A stretch of DNA of 64,000 nt from Dysgonomonas sp. Marseille-P4677 (GCF_016652235.1 NZ_JAEPKU010000003.1:54866-118865), one strand, 5' to 3'; shown: positions 32,190 through 43,053, numbered from the stretch's first letter. The notes: a model not told the origin generated them from the letters alone. Made by a program: numbers and translations.

Positions 32190-32615
32190 TCATTCAACAT
32201 TAACAAAATCGGCTTCAAGAAAATCGGTAACTTCCTTTTCCCAACGTTCTTTTACAAATCTCACGTGTTCCGGATGTTCGTTATATGCCTGATAGGCTGT
32301 CTGATCTTCAAAAATCATTGAAAAATAGAATTGATATCCATTCTTACTACTTACCTGACGAAATACTTCGAAATTCTTTACCATAGGAAGGGCACTCAGA
32401 ATTCGCTGTCCATCTTGTAGAAAAGTCTTAGCCTCGGATGAATCAGAATCATACTGCAAATTAAACATAACTGTATGTTTAATATTCCCCTTCTCTAAAC
32501 GGACTGACGAGTCCTTTGATATTTCTACCTGATTCTTTTGAGAATCGTCTCCTGAACGATTGCAGGAAAAGAACAAACAAGAAATAAATAATAAGCCTAT
32601 AATCCTTATATCCAT
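32190..32615 (-). CDS. Lipoprotein with a Dabb (stress-responsive A/B barrel) domain
   Basis: The 141-residue protein has a lipoprotein signal with lipobox FFSC near residue 18, a short polar linker, and a Dabb domain from about residue 45. The domain has KHTVMFNLQYDS at its start, a YFSMIFEDQTAYQAYNEHPEHVRFV stretch and a C-terminal WEKEVTDFLEADF. Dabb domains are dimeric ferredoxin-like barrels, usually cytosolic or fused to sugar enzymes; a lipid-anchored one is unusual. It follows the C1 peptidase gene with a one-base gap. Confidence 0.8.
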   Translation of the reverse strand: MDIRIIGLLFISCLFFSCNRSGDDSQKNQVEISKDSSVRLEKGNIKHTVMFNLQYDSDSSEAKTFLQDGQRILSALPMVKNFEVFRQVSSKNGYQFYFSMIFEDQTAYQAYNEHPEHVRFVKERWEKEVTDFLEADFVNVE

Positions 32616-32616
32616 A

Positions 32617-33804
32617 TTATTTTAAACCTAATTTTTTAGCAATATCTTTAGGTAGGGCGTCTTTGTGAATCATTATACTTGTAGTTTTATATTTCACAAA
32701 AGCTTCCGAAGCATACCAGATACCTTTATATGCACCGGCTTCTCCCCATGAGTTCTTTACTATGTAATACTTATTTCCATCCTGATCTTTTGCTATACCA
32801 TAAATTTGCATACCATGATCATCTGTTGTCTCCTGATTGTCAAACGCAATCTGGCGCATTTCTTGAGTAATTGTTTTTTCTTTAACCGGCCCTTGTTCTA
32901 CTTTCGCTCTAATACGGTTATTTTTTTCATTCTGAGATAAGCCTAACCAATGAGCCTGATCAGAACCTACATTTTCCGGAGCATCCTCATCGGGTATAAC
33001 AGCTAACCCATTACGAGTAAAACCTATTTCACTAACATCGGAAGCCCATGCAATAGTATATCCGTTGTTAATAGCATTATCGCACACTCGTATCATCTCA
33101 TCGATTGGTAAATTATAAGACATAGCCCATCGCCAGTTGTCAGGGATTTCCAATGCAAAAGGAACATAAAATGGATGATGAGTGAATGATGTTATTGATA
33201 TATAATTATTTGCATCTAAACCCAAAGATTGGCGAAGAGACTCAGCTGTATAAGTTTTCCCTTCATATTGGAAACTTTGAGGAACAATTCCGAAATATGC
33301 ATCTAAGATGCCATTCAAACCCTGAGCCCATACAGGCGAAATGCGTTTATTCTTATTTTCATTGATGCCCTTCACATATCCGGCTAATCCTGCTTCTACC
33401 TCACCATGCTTGTGCATAGTTTCACCATAGTTAAGGCCAGTATAAACCTCGTTAGGAAGAACTCCATATTCATTTAACGTTTCAACAACATCAGCAAACG
33501 AACCCCCTTGGGCAAAATTAAGATTACCGCCCACGCGTACATATTTAGACGCCTTATCCGCATAATTGCGACGAACAATATACATTTCGGACAGATCATG
33601 CTCCCCTTTACCCATACGGATTACCTCCGATTCTAAAAAGCCTAGACCTGAAAAGCTCCAACACGTGCCACTATTCCCTTGATTCTTAATAGAGGTAATC
33701 GGATTCTCTTTCACTACTGAAAACTGATAGCCCTTGGAGGACTCTTGAGCAGAAGCTCCGAGTGTCATCAACACAAATGCTGACAATACAAATAATTTCT
33801 TCAT
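32617..33804 (-). CDS. Secreted C1-family peptidase (PepC/bleomycin hydrolase-like)
   Basis: The 395-residue protein has a signal peptide ending near ASAQ (residue 20) and the papain-like triad: C48 in NSGTCWSFS, H330 in DDHGMQIYG, and N351 in VKNSWGEAG. The overall pattern (ITSIKNQ, FLESEVIRMG, a long insert with FAQGGSFADVV) is that of the aminopeptidase C branch. Cytosolic PepC lacks a signal peptide; this one should act in the periplasm or outside. It lies in an operon with pgpH and the Dabb lipoprotein, suggesting an envelope role. Confidence 0.9.
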   Translation of the reverse strand: MKKLFVLSAFVLMTLGASAQESSKGYQFSVVKENPITSIKNQGNSGTCWSFSGLGFLESEVIRMGKGEHDLSEMYIVRRNYADKASKYVRVGGNLNFAQGGSFADVVETLNEYGVLPNEVYTGLNYGETMHKHGEVEAGLAGYVKGINENKNKRISPVWAQGLNGILDAYFGIVPQSFQYEGKTYTAESLRQSLGLDANNYISITSFTHHPFYVPFALEIPDNWRWAMSYNLPIDEMIRVCDNAINNGYTIAWASDVSEIGFTRNGLAVIPDEDAPENVGSDQAHWLGLSQNEKNNRIRAKVEQGPVKEKTITQEMRQIAFDNQETTDDHGMQIYGIAKDQDGNKYYIVKNSWGEAGAYKGIWYASEAFVKYKTTSIMIHKDALPKDIAKKLGLK

Positions 33805-33834
33805 CTTATGTTTTTGTTTTATTATGGTATATAT

Positions 33835-35922
33835 CTATTCTTCAATCAGTGTCTCATCTTTCTGCTTTTTAAGTTCGGGATACGCAACTCGCATATGACG
33901 CATACTTATCAGTTTCTCGCTGAAAACTTCTTTTGTAAGTTCAATATCCTTAAATGTTATAGGAGCACTCTTGAATAAGCCATCGCTTACTTGTGAGTCT
34001 ATCAAACGGTTTACAAGTTCTGTTATCGCCTCTTTACTATTATCCTTCAGACTTCTGGAAGCAGCTTCTACTGTATCTGCCATCATTAACAAGGCGGTTT
34101 CTCGAGTAAAAGGATTCGGTCCCGGATAGGTAAAATCATTAATATCAACCTCTTCATCCGGATGGCAGTTAACGTACGAATTATAAAAATATTTAGCTTT
34201 ACCTTTTCCGTGGTGTGTTTCTATAAAATCAATAATTTGTTGGGGAAGATTGTGCTTCTTTGCTATTTTAACTCCTTCTTCAACATGGCCGATAATGATT
34301 TGAGCACTTTCTTTCTCTGACAATCCGGCATGAGGATCAATTCCTTCAACCTGATTCTCAGTAAAAAATATAGGATTTACCATTTTCCCTATATCATGAT
34401 ATAATGCTCCTGTACGCACAAGGGCTGCATTGGCTCCTATACGCTGTGCTGCAGACACGACCAAAGTAGATACTTGCATGGAGTGTTGAAATGTACCAGG
34501 AGCTACTTCTGATAATTCTTGTAATAGAGGTCTGTTGGTATTCGATAATTCAATCATACTTACTTCCGAGATAAAACCGAATACACGTTCGCAAACATAA
34601 ACTAACAGATAGGCAAATGACACAAAAACAAAGTTTATGCAGAAATAAATATACAATCTGCTATTTTCAAAAATGAGCGACGGATTACCCTCTGTACACA
34701 GTATCCAAGCAGTATAGGTAACGATATAAGTGAGAAGGATAAATAGTGAGCAATAAACTAATTGAGAACGTTCCGATAAATTTCTTAAGCTAAATATACA
34801 CATGTATCCTACCAAAATCTGCATTACAATAAACTGAGGCATCTGAGCCAATGGAAGCATCAATGCACAAATAAACACAGTTATCAGATGAGTGGTCATA
34901 GCTGTGCGAGAATCTATAAAGGTCCTGATAAGAATTGTCGGGATAGCAAATGGTATTAGATACATAAGGCTAAACATCTTAGTATCTGACATTAATCCCG
35001 TTATGATTGGGAAAATCCCAACCATAATAAGTATAAAAATTATACTCTTTTTATTCCGATATTCATGTAATCGGTAAAACTTAAGATAAACCATCAATGT
35101 CATCATTAATAGTGTTATCATAATTAATTCTCCGAATATAAGCCAGCCTGGTTTAGATTTTGTACCCACTTTGCTTTCCACTTCTGTATTATAAGAATCG
35201 AGTATATTTTTGGTATGCGAATCTACAATTTCACCGCGATCTATGATTTTTTCTCCCGATTGTACTTCACCTTCATACAAAGCAACTTGCTTAAGCAGCT
35301 CCTCCTTCATATTTGATGACATTTTTTCATCATACTGAATATTGGGATTCAGATAATCATTGATATTTATCGCTTTTAGATGAGCTATATTCACATGTGA
35401 AGGCGCATCACTCATAATCTTCTCATAAGCCTGTTTGGGCGTATAGAAAGATGCCAAATGTCGCGTAGATGCGATATTATTATCATTCCGAAGCTGTATC
35501 TGCTTTTTATTTAGTTGCTGAACCTTATCATAATCTTCAGCTGATATTACTCCGGCTTTATATACCTCATTCAATTTTCGGGTCACATAACTAATGTAAT
35601 CAGGAGGTACACTTTTAGCAGATGCATCTTGTGTAAATTGTGAAATTGCTTTTTTTGATATTTCTTGATCAACCTGATAATATGGCTGATAGGATCTTAA
35701 AATGCTATCCTTTTCGAGTTTTACCTGTTCATCTGACTTATGAATATGGAAATTGAACGGAGCAGTCAATAATCCATATTGCCAGGGCTTATTCTCAGTA
35801 TATGTATATTTATATTTGCCTTCACGAGGCAAAAAATACATAATGATTAAGATTGTTACTATAAAAAATACTGGGGTAGGAATCTTAATCTTTCCTATAA
35901 TTATCTTATCTATTTGCGCCAT
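33835..35922 (-). CDS. pgpH: PgpH-type 7TM HD-domain phosphohydrolase
   Basis: The 695-residue inner-membrane protein has one N-terminal helix (about 15-32), an extracytoplasmic 7TMR-HDED domain (about 50-255), seven transmembrane helices (about 265-450), and a cytosolic HD domain (about 470-690). Metal ligands are seen in YHDIGKM (about 508-512), IGHVEEG and ETHHGKG. PgpH of Listeria hydrolyses cyclic di-AMP; the same activity is inferred. It follows waaA after 75 bases and precedes the secreted C1 peptidase by 30 bases. Confidence 0.9.
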   Translation of the reverse strand: MAQIDKIIIGKIKIPTPVFFIVTILIIMYFLPREGKYKYTYTENKPWQYGLLTAPFNFHIHKSDEQVKLEKDSILRSYQPYYQVDQEISKKAISQFTQDASAKSVPPDYISYVTRKLNEVYKAGVISAEDYDKVQQLNKKQIQLRNDNNIASTRHLASFYTPKQAYEKIMSDAPSHVNIAHLKAININDYLNPNIQYDEKMSSNMKEELLKQVALYEGEVQSGEKIIDRGEIVDSHTKNILDSYNTEVESKVGTKSKPGWLIFGELIMITLLMMTLMVYLKFYRLHEYRNKKSIIFILIMVGIFPIITGLMSDTKMFSLMYLIPFAIPTILIRTFIDSRTAMTTHLITVFICALMLPLAQMPQFIVMQILVGYMCIFSLRNLSERSQLVYCSLFILLTYIVTYTAWILCTEGNPSLIFENSRLYIYFCINFVFVSFAYLLVYVCERVFGFISEVSMIELSNTNRPLLQELSEVAPGTFQHSMQVSTLVVSAAQRIGANAALVRTGALYHDIGKMVNPIFFTENQVEGIDPHAGLSEKESAQIIIGHVEEGVKIAKKHNLPQQIIDFIETHHGKGKAKYFYNSYVNCHPDEEVDINDFTYPGPNPFTRETALLMMADTVEAASRSLKDNSKEAITELVNRLIDSQVSDGLFKSAPITFKDIELTKEVFSEKLISMRHMRVAYPELKKQKDETLIEE

Positions 35923-35997
35923 AACACTATGGTTTAGAATACAAATCTACAAGAATATTTTTTATTAGAAGAAAAATAGATGCTAAAAGGGATAGAA

Positions 35998-37236
35998 TTA
36001 AAGCTTGAGAACATCCATGACTCTTCCTACGACTCCACTATTGGAACGTACATAATCTCCGGCATGTTTTCCTGCGGCTGATAATGTATCCTGATATTGA
36101 AGGAATTCGTCCATTAAACCTCTGAAAGATTCAGAATCAGGAATAGAATATCCCCCTCCTGTTTCTATTAACTGTTGAGCCTCCCTAAACTTCTTAAAAT
36201 TCGGTCCAAAAATGACAGGTATATTGTACACAGCCGCTTCAAGAACATTGTGGATACCCACACCAAACCCTCCTCCAATATAAGCGACCTGCCCATATCG
36301 ATATGCTGATGACAGAATACCCATACAATCAATAATAAGACAATCATAGTCTGCCATCATCTCTGGTATAGCCTTCGAGTAACGAATATATGGCCTTTGC
36401 AGATTACTTTCTATATATTTTAAATGAGCCTCATTGATTTCGTGCGGAGCGATAATCAGCTTCAAATCAGTGGTTATATTAAAATAAGGTATGATAACAT
36501 CCTCATCTTTTGGCCAACTACTTCCCGCTATAAATATCTTCTCACCTTCTGATACAGCCTTTTTAGCAAAAGTGTCGACAATAGCTAAAGGCTTAGCCTT
36601 TTCGCGAATAGCTATCACTCTGTCGAAGCGGGTATCACCACAAACCTCGACTCTAGTAACATCAATACTCTTGAGTAGCTCTGCAGAACGCTCATCTTGT
36701 ACACATATCGAGGTGTATTTCTTGAGAAGTTTTCTCATATCTCCCCCATACCATTTAAAGAACATCTGGGATGGCCGAAATATGGCCGAAACCATATAAA
36801 TTGGTACACCCTCTTTATTTAACTTATTTACAAAGTTATACCAAAATTCATATTTGATAAATATAGCTATTGAAGGCCGTACTAACTTCAGAAACTTTTT
36901 CACATTGCGTTTCTTGTCAAAAGGCAAATAGCAAACAATATCTGCTAAAGGATAATCTTTCCTTATCTCATATCCCGACGGAGAAAAAAAAGTCAGTAAT
37001 ATTTTATACTCCGGATGTCTACGCTTCACTTCTTCAATAATGGGCCTTCCTTGTTCAAACTCACCTAGTGAGGCGGCATGAAACCAAATATATTTAGCCT
37101 GCGGATCAACTTCCTTTTTTAATATTTTATAGGTCTGCTTATGCCCAATTATCATTTTTCGCGCTTTCTTATGGAAAGGGGAAATAATGCGGACAATAAA
37201 CGCATACAAGTATATGCCCAAATTATAAAGCACCAT
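35998..37236 (-). CDS. waaA: 3-deoxy-D-manno-octulosonic acid transferase
   Basis: The 412-residue GT30 enzyme adds Kdo to lipid A precursors on the inner membrane. It has an N-terminal membrane-anchor helix (about 5-22) and the KYIWFHAASLGEFEQ motif (about 48) with the catalytic Glu. KYEFWYN and the C-terminal donor-binding segment with GGGFGVGIHNVLEAAVYNIPVIFGP follow. It starts one base from the gltX stop, so the two are cotranscribed. Presence of this gene implies a lipopolysaccharide core. Confidence 0.94.
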   Translation of the reverse strand: MVLYNLGIYLYAFIVRIISPFHKKARKMIIGHKQTYKILKKEVDPQAKYIWFHAASLGEFEQGRPIIEEVKRRHPEYKILLTFFSPSGYEIRKDYPLADIVCYLPFDKKRNVKKFLKLVRPSIAIFIKYEFWYNFVNKLNKEGVPIYMVSAIFRPSQMFFKWYGGDMRKLLKKYTSICVQDERSAELLKSIDVTRVEVCGDTRFDRVIAIREKAKPLAIVDTFAKKAVSEGEKIFIAGSSWPKDEDVIIPYFNITTDLKLIIAPHEINEAHLKYIESNLQRPYIRYSKAIPEMMADYDCLIIDCMGILSSAYRYGQVAYIGGGFGVGIHNVLEAAVYNIPVIFGPNFKKFREAQQLIETGGGYSIPDSESFRGLMDEFLQYQDTLSAAGKHAGDYVRSNSGVVGRVMDVLKL

Positions 37237-37237
37237 C

Positions 37238-38758
37238 TTACGACAATTTAATTTCCCTAATAGCCTTCTCGAGACGAGAAAGAGTAGCCTCTTTACCTAT
37301 AGTAGCTGTTATATCAAACATATGAGGCCCTTTCGATTCTCCAACAATAGCCAACCGAAAAGCATTCATTATATTTCCGAGATGATAGTTTTTACTCTCA
37401 ATCCAAGCTTTAACTATCTCTTCCTGATTATGAGCAGAAAAGTCTTCAATACCCTTTAAGACATCAATCAGTTCTGACATTAAAGCAGGAGAATCCTCTT
37501 TCCAACGCTTTTTCACCACCTTTTCATCATACGAAGAAGGAGATTGAAAGAAGAAGAAGGATTGATCCCACAATTCTTTTACAAAATTTACACGCTCTTT
37601 AACAAGCCCGACAACCGTTTCTACATATTCAATATTCACATCTACACTTTTTTCTTCAAGCATAGGATAGAAAATATTTGCTATTTCAGCATTTGAACTT
37701 AATTGTATATATTGATGATTGAACCATTTTCCTTTTTCATAATCAAACTTAGCTCCGCTTTTACTACACTTTTCAAGTGAGAAAAGCTGAATAAGCTCGT
37801 CTTTTGACATAATTTCCTGATCATTGCCTGGATTCCACCCCAAAAGAGCCAGAAAATTAATAACAGCTTCGGGTAAATAGCCACTCTCACGGTAACCTGA
37901 TGATATTTCCCCCGTTTTCGGATCTTTCCATTCCAAAGGAAATACCGGAAAGCCAAGGCGATCGCCATCACGCTTACTTAATTTTCCGTTTCCTTCCGGT
38001 TTAAGTAATAACGGTAAATGAGAAAATTGTGGCATAGTATCTTCCCATCCAAATGCTCTATATAGTAGTACATGTAATGGGGCCGAGGGTAGCCACTCTT
38101 CACCGCGAATAACATGTGTAATTTCCATCAAATGGTCATCTACTATATTAGCAAGATGATAAGTCGGTAGATTATCTGCAGACTTATATAATACCTTATC
38201 ATCTAAAACCGACGAATTGTATTTAACCTCTCCTCTGATAAGGTCATTAACTACAACTTCCTGATTAGCCTCAATCTTGAAACGTACCACGTATTGATTT
38301 CCGTCTTTTATCAGATTATCAACAACTTCTTTGCTCAATGTTAACGAGTTACGCATTCCATTACGAGTAGATGCATCATATTGAAAATTAGATATTTCAG
38401 CACGTTTAGCTTCCAACTCAGCCGGTGTATCGAATGCTATATAGGCTGCGCCTTTGTCTAAGAGTATTTCTACATATTTCTTATATATATCCTTCCTATC
38501 AGACTGACGATAAGGAGCATATGGTCCTCCTATATGAGTCCCCTCATCGAACTGGAGGCCTAGCCATGTAAATGCTTCTATTATATATTCTTCTGCCCCG
38601 GGAACAAATCGTTGCGAGTCGGTATCTTCTATGCGAAGGATAAAATCTCCACCATGTTTTTTAGCAAACAGGTAATTATACAAGGCTGTACGCACGCCCC
38701 CTATATGCAACGGCCCTGTAGGACTCGGAGCAAAGCGTACTCTTACTTTTTGAGACAT
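37238..38758 (-). CDS. gltX: Glutamyl-tRNA synthetase
   Basis: The 506-residue class I synthetase has the HIGH signature as [13 protein letters not shown] (about residues 16-28) in [13 protein letters not shown], the Glu-binding RIEDTD, and the KMSKS motif as [11 protein letters not shown] (about 260). The C-terminal anticodon-binding domain is all-helical. It attaches Glu to tRNA-Glu. It is the first gene of the operon continuing to waaA. A TACTTTTG box on the minus strand (plus 38784-38791) is a candidate promoter. Confidence 0.97.
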   Translation of the reverse strand: MSQKVRVRFAPSPTGPLHIGGVRTALYNYLFAKKHGGDFILRIEDTDSQRFVPGAEEYIIEAFTWLGLQFDEGTHIGGPYAPYRQSDRKDIYKKYVEILLDKGAAYIAFDTPAELEAKRAEISNFQYDASTRNGMRNSLTLSKEVVDNLIKDGNQYVVRFKIEANQEVVVNDLIRGEVKYNSSVLDDKVLYKSADNLPTYHLANIVDDHLMEITHVIRGEEWLPSAPLHVLLYRAFGWEDTMPQFSHLPLLLKPEGNGKLSKRDGDRLGFPVFPLEWKDPKTGEISSGYRESGYLPEAVINFLALLGWNPGNDQEIMSKDELIQLFSLEKCSKSGAKFDYEKGKWFNHQYIQLSSNAEIANIFYPMLEEKSVDVNIEYVETVVGLVKERVNFVKELWDQSFFFFQSPSSYDEKVVKKRWKEDSPALMSELIDVLKGIEDFSAHNQEEIVKAWIESKNYHLGNIMNAFRLAIVGESKGPHMFDITATIGKEATLSRLEKAIREIKLS

Positions 38759-39066
38759 ACTTTTCGTTAATTGAATAAGGCTACAAAAGTATATAAAATA
38801 TTGTAAAATAGTAAGTATATAACATCGAAAAAAGAAACTCTAGTAATTACGACAGATATATGCTTCAAATAATAATTTAATGCCCCTGAAATACATTTTC
38901 TTAATATATTTAATACCTTTACTAGCCAACTCTTTATTTTCTGTCATCCAAATGCAATGCCTGAAGGACAATTACAAAGGAATCGGAGTTCTGCAACCAT
39001 AACATAATAAGATGTAAAGTAAACTTTAAATCAACAATAGAACCAGAAGCTTTTAGTAATAATATC
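38759..39066. other. Divergent intergenic region between gltX and the AraC regulator
   Basis: The 308 AT-rich bases contain the gltX -7 candidate (38784-38791). No RNA gene, repeat or second clear promoter is visible for the AraC gene. Confidence 0.5.
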
Positions 39067-39984
39067 ATGAAAAAAGATGCCATTCACATAAAATACCTAA
39101 TTACGAATGAACGGGATATAGAGTGGGGATTAACTGTAAATACTGTAGGGTTTCAACACATTGAGCCAGAGGAAGTATATCCTCCACAGAATCATCCTAC
39201 ACGATACTTATTCAACACAGACAAGGGCAGAATATTAGATGAGTATCAGCTATTATATATTACTCAAGGTCAAGGCGAATTTGTTTCGGCCAGTTGCAAA
39301 AGCCAAACTATTTCTGAAGGAAAGATGTTCCTCCTCTATCCGGGTGAATGGCATGCATATAAACCGGATAAATCTACGGGATGGAATGAATATTGGATTG
39401 GCTTTAGCGGTAAGAATATGGACAAACGTATTGATTCAAATTTCTTTAGTAAGCAAAAACCTATATTAAATGTCGGACTCCAAGACGAACTAGTTAATAT
39501 GTTTTTACAGGCTATTGTTACAGCAAAGGAACAAAAAGCAGGGTTTCAACAATTTTTGGCCGGAACAGTCGACTATTTATTAGGTTATGCTTATTCATAT
39601 AATAAATCTTCATCTTTTGAAGAAATGAGAATCGTCAAGCTTATAAATAAATCCAAACTAATTATTACAGAAAATATATATACTAATATTTCTCCCAACG
39701 AACTAGCATCAAGACTAAACATTAGTTATTCTTGGTTTAGAAAGATTTTCAAGCAATATACCGGTTTTTCTCCTATGCAGTATATCAATGAAATGAAGAT
39801 CCAAAAGAGCAAAGAATTATTAACCAACTCCGACTTATCTAATATCGAGATTGCCGATAAGCTGGGCTTTGATAATCCCAATTACTTTTGCACTTTATTT
39901 AAAAAGAAGACAAAAGTAACACCAATGACATATCGGGTAATAACACAAGGTAAAAATATAATAATAAAAGATAGGATAGGATAA
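39067..39984 (+). CDS. AraC-family regulator of the rhamnose operon
   Basis: The 305-residue regulator has an N-terminal cupin sensor domain (about 30-150: YQLLYITQGQGEFVSASC, then LYPGEWHAYKPD and GWNEYWIGFSG). Two C-terminal helix-turn-helix motifs follow (about 195-290: NISPNELASRLNISYSWFRKIFKQYTGFSP and IEIADKLGFDNPNYFCTLFKKK). It lies directly before and parallel to rhaB, so L-rhamnose (or rhamnulose) is the likely effector, by context. It fits the RhaR-like activator of Bacteroides rhamnose operons. Confidence 0.88.
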   Translation: MKKDAIHIKYLITNERDIEWGLTVNTVGFQHIEPEEVYPPQNHPTRYLFNTDKGRILDEYQLLYITQGQGEFVSASCKSQTISEGKMFLLYPGEWHAYKPDKSTGWNEYWIGFSGKNMDKRIDSNFFSKQKPILNVGLQDELVNMFLQAIVTAKEQKAGFQQFLAGTVDYLLGYAYSYNKSSSFEEMRIVKLINKSKLIITENIYTNISPNELASRLNISYSWFRKIFKQYTGFSPMQYINEMKIQKSKELLTNSDLSNIEIADKLGFDNPNYFCTLFKKKTKVTPMTYRVITQGKNIIIKDRIG

Positions 39985-40185
39985 TACCTAACAACTTATA
40001 ATTACGCTAATAAAAACCATATTGTAATATCGCTTTCGTCTTATAAAGCATGTTATTCTTATTCCCGCCAAAACAGACATAGAAGTCTAACAAAATAATC
40101 AGTATCATATTTTGTAGTATTTATATCAAATGCATAAATGGGTTTTCTTTTGAGGTAGTTAATTTTACTTCAAATTAAATCTACA
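39985..40185 (+). promoter_or_regulatory. Probable rha operon promoter region
   Basis: This 201-base gap between the AraC gene and rhaB should contain the regulator's target. A near-consensus -7 box (CATATTTTG-type, about 40109-40117) lies 69 bases before rhaB. No clear direct repeats for the AraC protein were recognised. Confidence 0.35.
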
Positions 40186-41670
40186 ATGAATACCTCCAAG
40201 CACACCCATCACTTTTTCGCTTTTGACTTAGGTGCGACAAGCGGACGTTCTATTCTGGCGACCCTTTCCAACAACAAACTGGAATTAAAAGAACTAACCC
40301 GTTTCCCAAACAAAATAATTCGAATACATGATAAATACTATTGGGATATATTGGCTCTTTTTGACGAATTAAAAAACGGACTAAAAGCAGCCTCATCCAT
40401 CGGAGTTAATATAGATGCAATCGGTATAGATACATGGGGAGTCGACTTTGTTTTTCTTGGAGGAGACGGCACTTTACTGAGTCAACCTCGATCTTATCGT
40501 GATCCATATACAAATGGAATACCCGAAGAATACTTTAAGATTATATCAAAAGAGGAGGTATATAATCTGACCGGCATACAAATAATGAATTTCAATAGTT
40601 TATTTCAAATATTTGCAGCAAAAAAGGAAAACTTTGCTGCATTAAACTCAGCAAAAGATTTATTATTTATGCCCGATGCATTGTCCTATATGCTTACAGG
40701 TAAAAAAATCTGTGAATATACAATTGCCTCTACATCACAATTACTAAATCCCAAAACAAAAAAAACGGAGAGTAAATTACTTGAAGCTATAAATGTTGAT
40801 CCTTCCATTATACAGTCAATCGTAATGCCCGGACAAGTTGTCGGTTGCCTGTTAGATAGTGTAGCAAAGGAGTGTGACATTAAAAAGGTTCCAGTCATAG
40901 CTGTGGCAGGTCATGATACAGCATCTGCAGTTGTGGCAGTACCTGCCCAAGATGAGAACTTTGCATATTTAAGCTCGGGTACATGGTCGCTGATGGGCAT
41001 AGAGGTCAAAGAACCTATTATAAATATTGATTCATTCGATATGAATTTTACGAACGAAGGAGGAGTAGAAGGAACAACACGTTTTTTAAAAAACATTACA
41101 GGGATGTGGTTACTGGAGCAGTGTAGGAAAGAATGGGAAAACACTGGGAAAATCTACACCTATCCTGAAATTGTAGCTATGTCCGAATCTGTTGAAGGAT
41201 TCCAATCATTGATTGATCCCGATCATTCCTCTTTTGCCAATCCCGATAGTATGATTGATTCAATTATCTCTTTTTGTAGAGTAACAGATCAAAAAGCCCC
41301 TTATAGTGATGCTGAATTTATACGTTGTATTTTCGATAGCCTAGCTCTCAAATACAGATATGTATTAGAATGTTTGCAAAAGATGGCTCCATTCAAGATA
41401 GAGAAATTGCATGTAATTGGAGGAGGTTCACAAAACAATCTCTTAAATCAAGCAACAGCCAACTCAATCGGAATTCCCGTCGTTGCAGGGCCAAGAGAAG
41501 CAACCGCAATAGGTAATGTAATGATCCAGGCAAAAGGGCTCGGACTGGTTAGCTCATTACATGAGATACGACAAATAATAAATAATTCGATAACAACCGA
41601 AACTTTCTATCCACAAGATACTCTTTTGTGGCAAGGAGCTTATAACAGATTTATACAATACATCAAATAA
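40186..41670 (+). CDS. rhaB: Rhamnulokinase
   Basis: The 494-residue FGGY-family kinase phosphorylates L-rhamnulose at C1. It shows the N-terminal phosphate loop DLGATSGRS, the KYYWDILALFDELKNG segment and IGIDTWGVDFVFL (substrate Asp). The C-terminal domain has GHDTASAVVAVPA, YLSSGTWSLMG and VIGGGSQNNLLNQATAN, all typical of RhaB. It is the first structural gene of the operon, 21 bases before rhaA. Confidence 0.95.
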   Translation: MNTSKHTHHFFAFDLGATSGRSILATLSNNKLELKELTRFPNKIIRIHDKYYWDILALFDELKNGLKAASSIGVNIDAIGIDTWGVDFVFLGGDGTLLSQPRSYRDPYTNGIPEEYFKIISKEEVYNLTGIQIMNFNSLFQIFAAKKENFAALNSAKDLLFMPDALSYMLTGKKICEYTIASTSQLLNPKTKKTESKLLEAINVDPSIIQSIVMPGQVVGCLLDSVAKECDIKKVPVIAVAGHDTASAVVAVPAQDENFAYLSSGTWSLMGIEVKEPIINIDSFDMNFTNEGGVEGTTRFLKNITGMWLLEQCRKEWENTGKIYTYPEIVAMSESVEGFQSLIDPDHSSFANPDSMIDSIISFCRVTDQKAPYSDAEFIRCIFDSLALKYRYVLECLQKMAPFKIEKLHVIGGGSQNNLLNQATANSIGIPVVAGPREATAIGNVMIQAKGLGLVSSLHEIRQIINNSITTETFYPQDTLLWQGAYNRFIQYIK

Positions 41671-41691
41671 CAATCTTTAATCAATAAAACC

Positions 41692-42951
41692 ATGAATAAA
41701 AGAGAACTCGTCCAAAAATCGTACGAAATAGCAAAGGAGCGTTATGCCAGTGTTGGGGTAGATGTAGATACTACTCTAGAAAAATTAGATAATCTGGCAA
41801 TATCCATCCATTGTTGGCAGGCTGATGACGTTACAGGATTTGAAAATCTCGGAAACCTCGGAGGTGGAGGAATACAAGCTACAGGAAATTATCCCGGAAA
41901 AGCCCGCAACATAAATGAACTTCGTACAGATATAGAGAAAGTATTGACATTGGTGGGAGGAAAGAAACATCGCTTGAATCTGCATGAAATATATGGTGAC
42001 TTTGGCGATAAAGTTGTCGATCGAGATCAGGTTGAAGCTTCTCATTTTACAAGTTGGATGCAGTGGGGTAAAGAAAAGGGAATTAAGCTAGACTTTAATT
42101 CTACATCATTCGGCCATTCTAAAAGCGGTGATCTTACGTTAGCTAATCCGGATAAATCTATCCGTGATTTTTGGATTGAACATACAAAACGTTGCCGTGC
42201 CATTTCCGAAGAAATGGGTAAATTCCAAAATGATCCATGCATCATGAATATTTGGATACATGACGGAATGAAGGATTTGACCGTGAATCGCTATAAATAT
42301 CGCTCCTTACTGGAAAAATCTTTGGACGAGATATTCGCTAAAGAGTATAAAAACATGAAGGACTGTATAGAGTCTAAGCTATTTGGCATAGCCCTTGAAA
42401 GTTATACAGTAGGTTCACACGACTTCTATTTAGGATATGGTGCGAAGAAACAAAAAATGGTTACACTCGATATGGGTCATTTCCATTTATCGGAAAGTGT
42501 GGCGGATAAAATATCTTCCCTGCTCTTATTTACACCTGAAATCATGTTGCATGTAAGCCGCCCTGTACGTTGGGATTCAGATCATATAGTCATTCTTAAC
42601 GATGAAACTTTAGAACTTGCAAAAGAAGTGGTACGCGCCGATGCTCTTGAGAAGGTGCACATAGGGCTCGACTTCTTCGATGCATCTATCAATCGTATAG
42701 GCGCTTATGTAATAGGTATCCGCGCCACTCAAAAAGCATTTTTACAAGCATTGCTGGAACCTCTGGGTCAACTACGAGAATATGAAGCAAACGGTCTATA
42801 TTTCGAACGGCTCGCCTTATTGGAAGAATCTAAAGTTTTGCCATGGAATGCAGTATGGGATTACTTCTGTCTGAAAAACGACGTAGCAATCGGTGATGAT
42901 TATATCGGAGAAATACAACAATACGAGAGAAATGTAACTTCCAAACGATAA
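41692..42951 (+). CDS. rhaA: L-rhamnose isomerase
   Basis: The 419-residue enzyme converts L-rhamnose to L-rhamnulose with Mn/Zn. Family motifs include ISIHCWQADDVTGFE, GGGGIQATGNYPGKA, LNLHEIYGDFG, DFNSTSFGHSKSGDLTLANPD and IWIHDGMKDLT, with metal-binding Glu, Asp and His residues. VRWDSDHIV and HIGLDFFDASINRIG near the C-terminus are also conserved. Length is as expected. Confidence 0.97.
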   Translation: MNKRELVQKSYEIAKERYASVGVDVDTTLEKLDNLAISIHCWQADDVTGFENLGNLGGGGIQATGNYPGKARNINELRTDIEKVLTLVGGKKHRLNLHEIYGDFGDKVVDRDQVEASHFTSWMQWGKEKGIKLDFNSTSFGHSKSGDLTLANPDKSIRDFWIEHTKRCRAISEEMGKFQNDPCIMNIWIHDGMKDLTVNRYKYRSLLEKSLDEIFAKEYKNMKDCIESKLFGIALESYTVGSHDFYLGYGAKKQKMVTLDMGHFHLSESVADKISSLLLFTPEIMLHVSRPVRWDSDHIVILNDETLELAKEVVRADALEKVHIGLDFFDASINRIGAYVIGIRATQKAFLQALLEPLGQLREYEANGLYFERLALLEESKVLPWNAVWDYFCLKNDVAIGDDYIGEIQQYERNVTSKR

Positions 42952-43053
42952 GCAGATACAGATATGCTTACAACAAGAGCAGAACCCTCAATTATTCTTT
43001 AAAAAGGAGCTTGTTGCAAGTTATTTGTTTACTTTTTATTTATAAAAACAACT

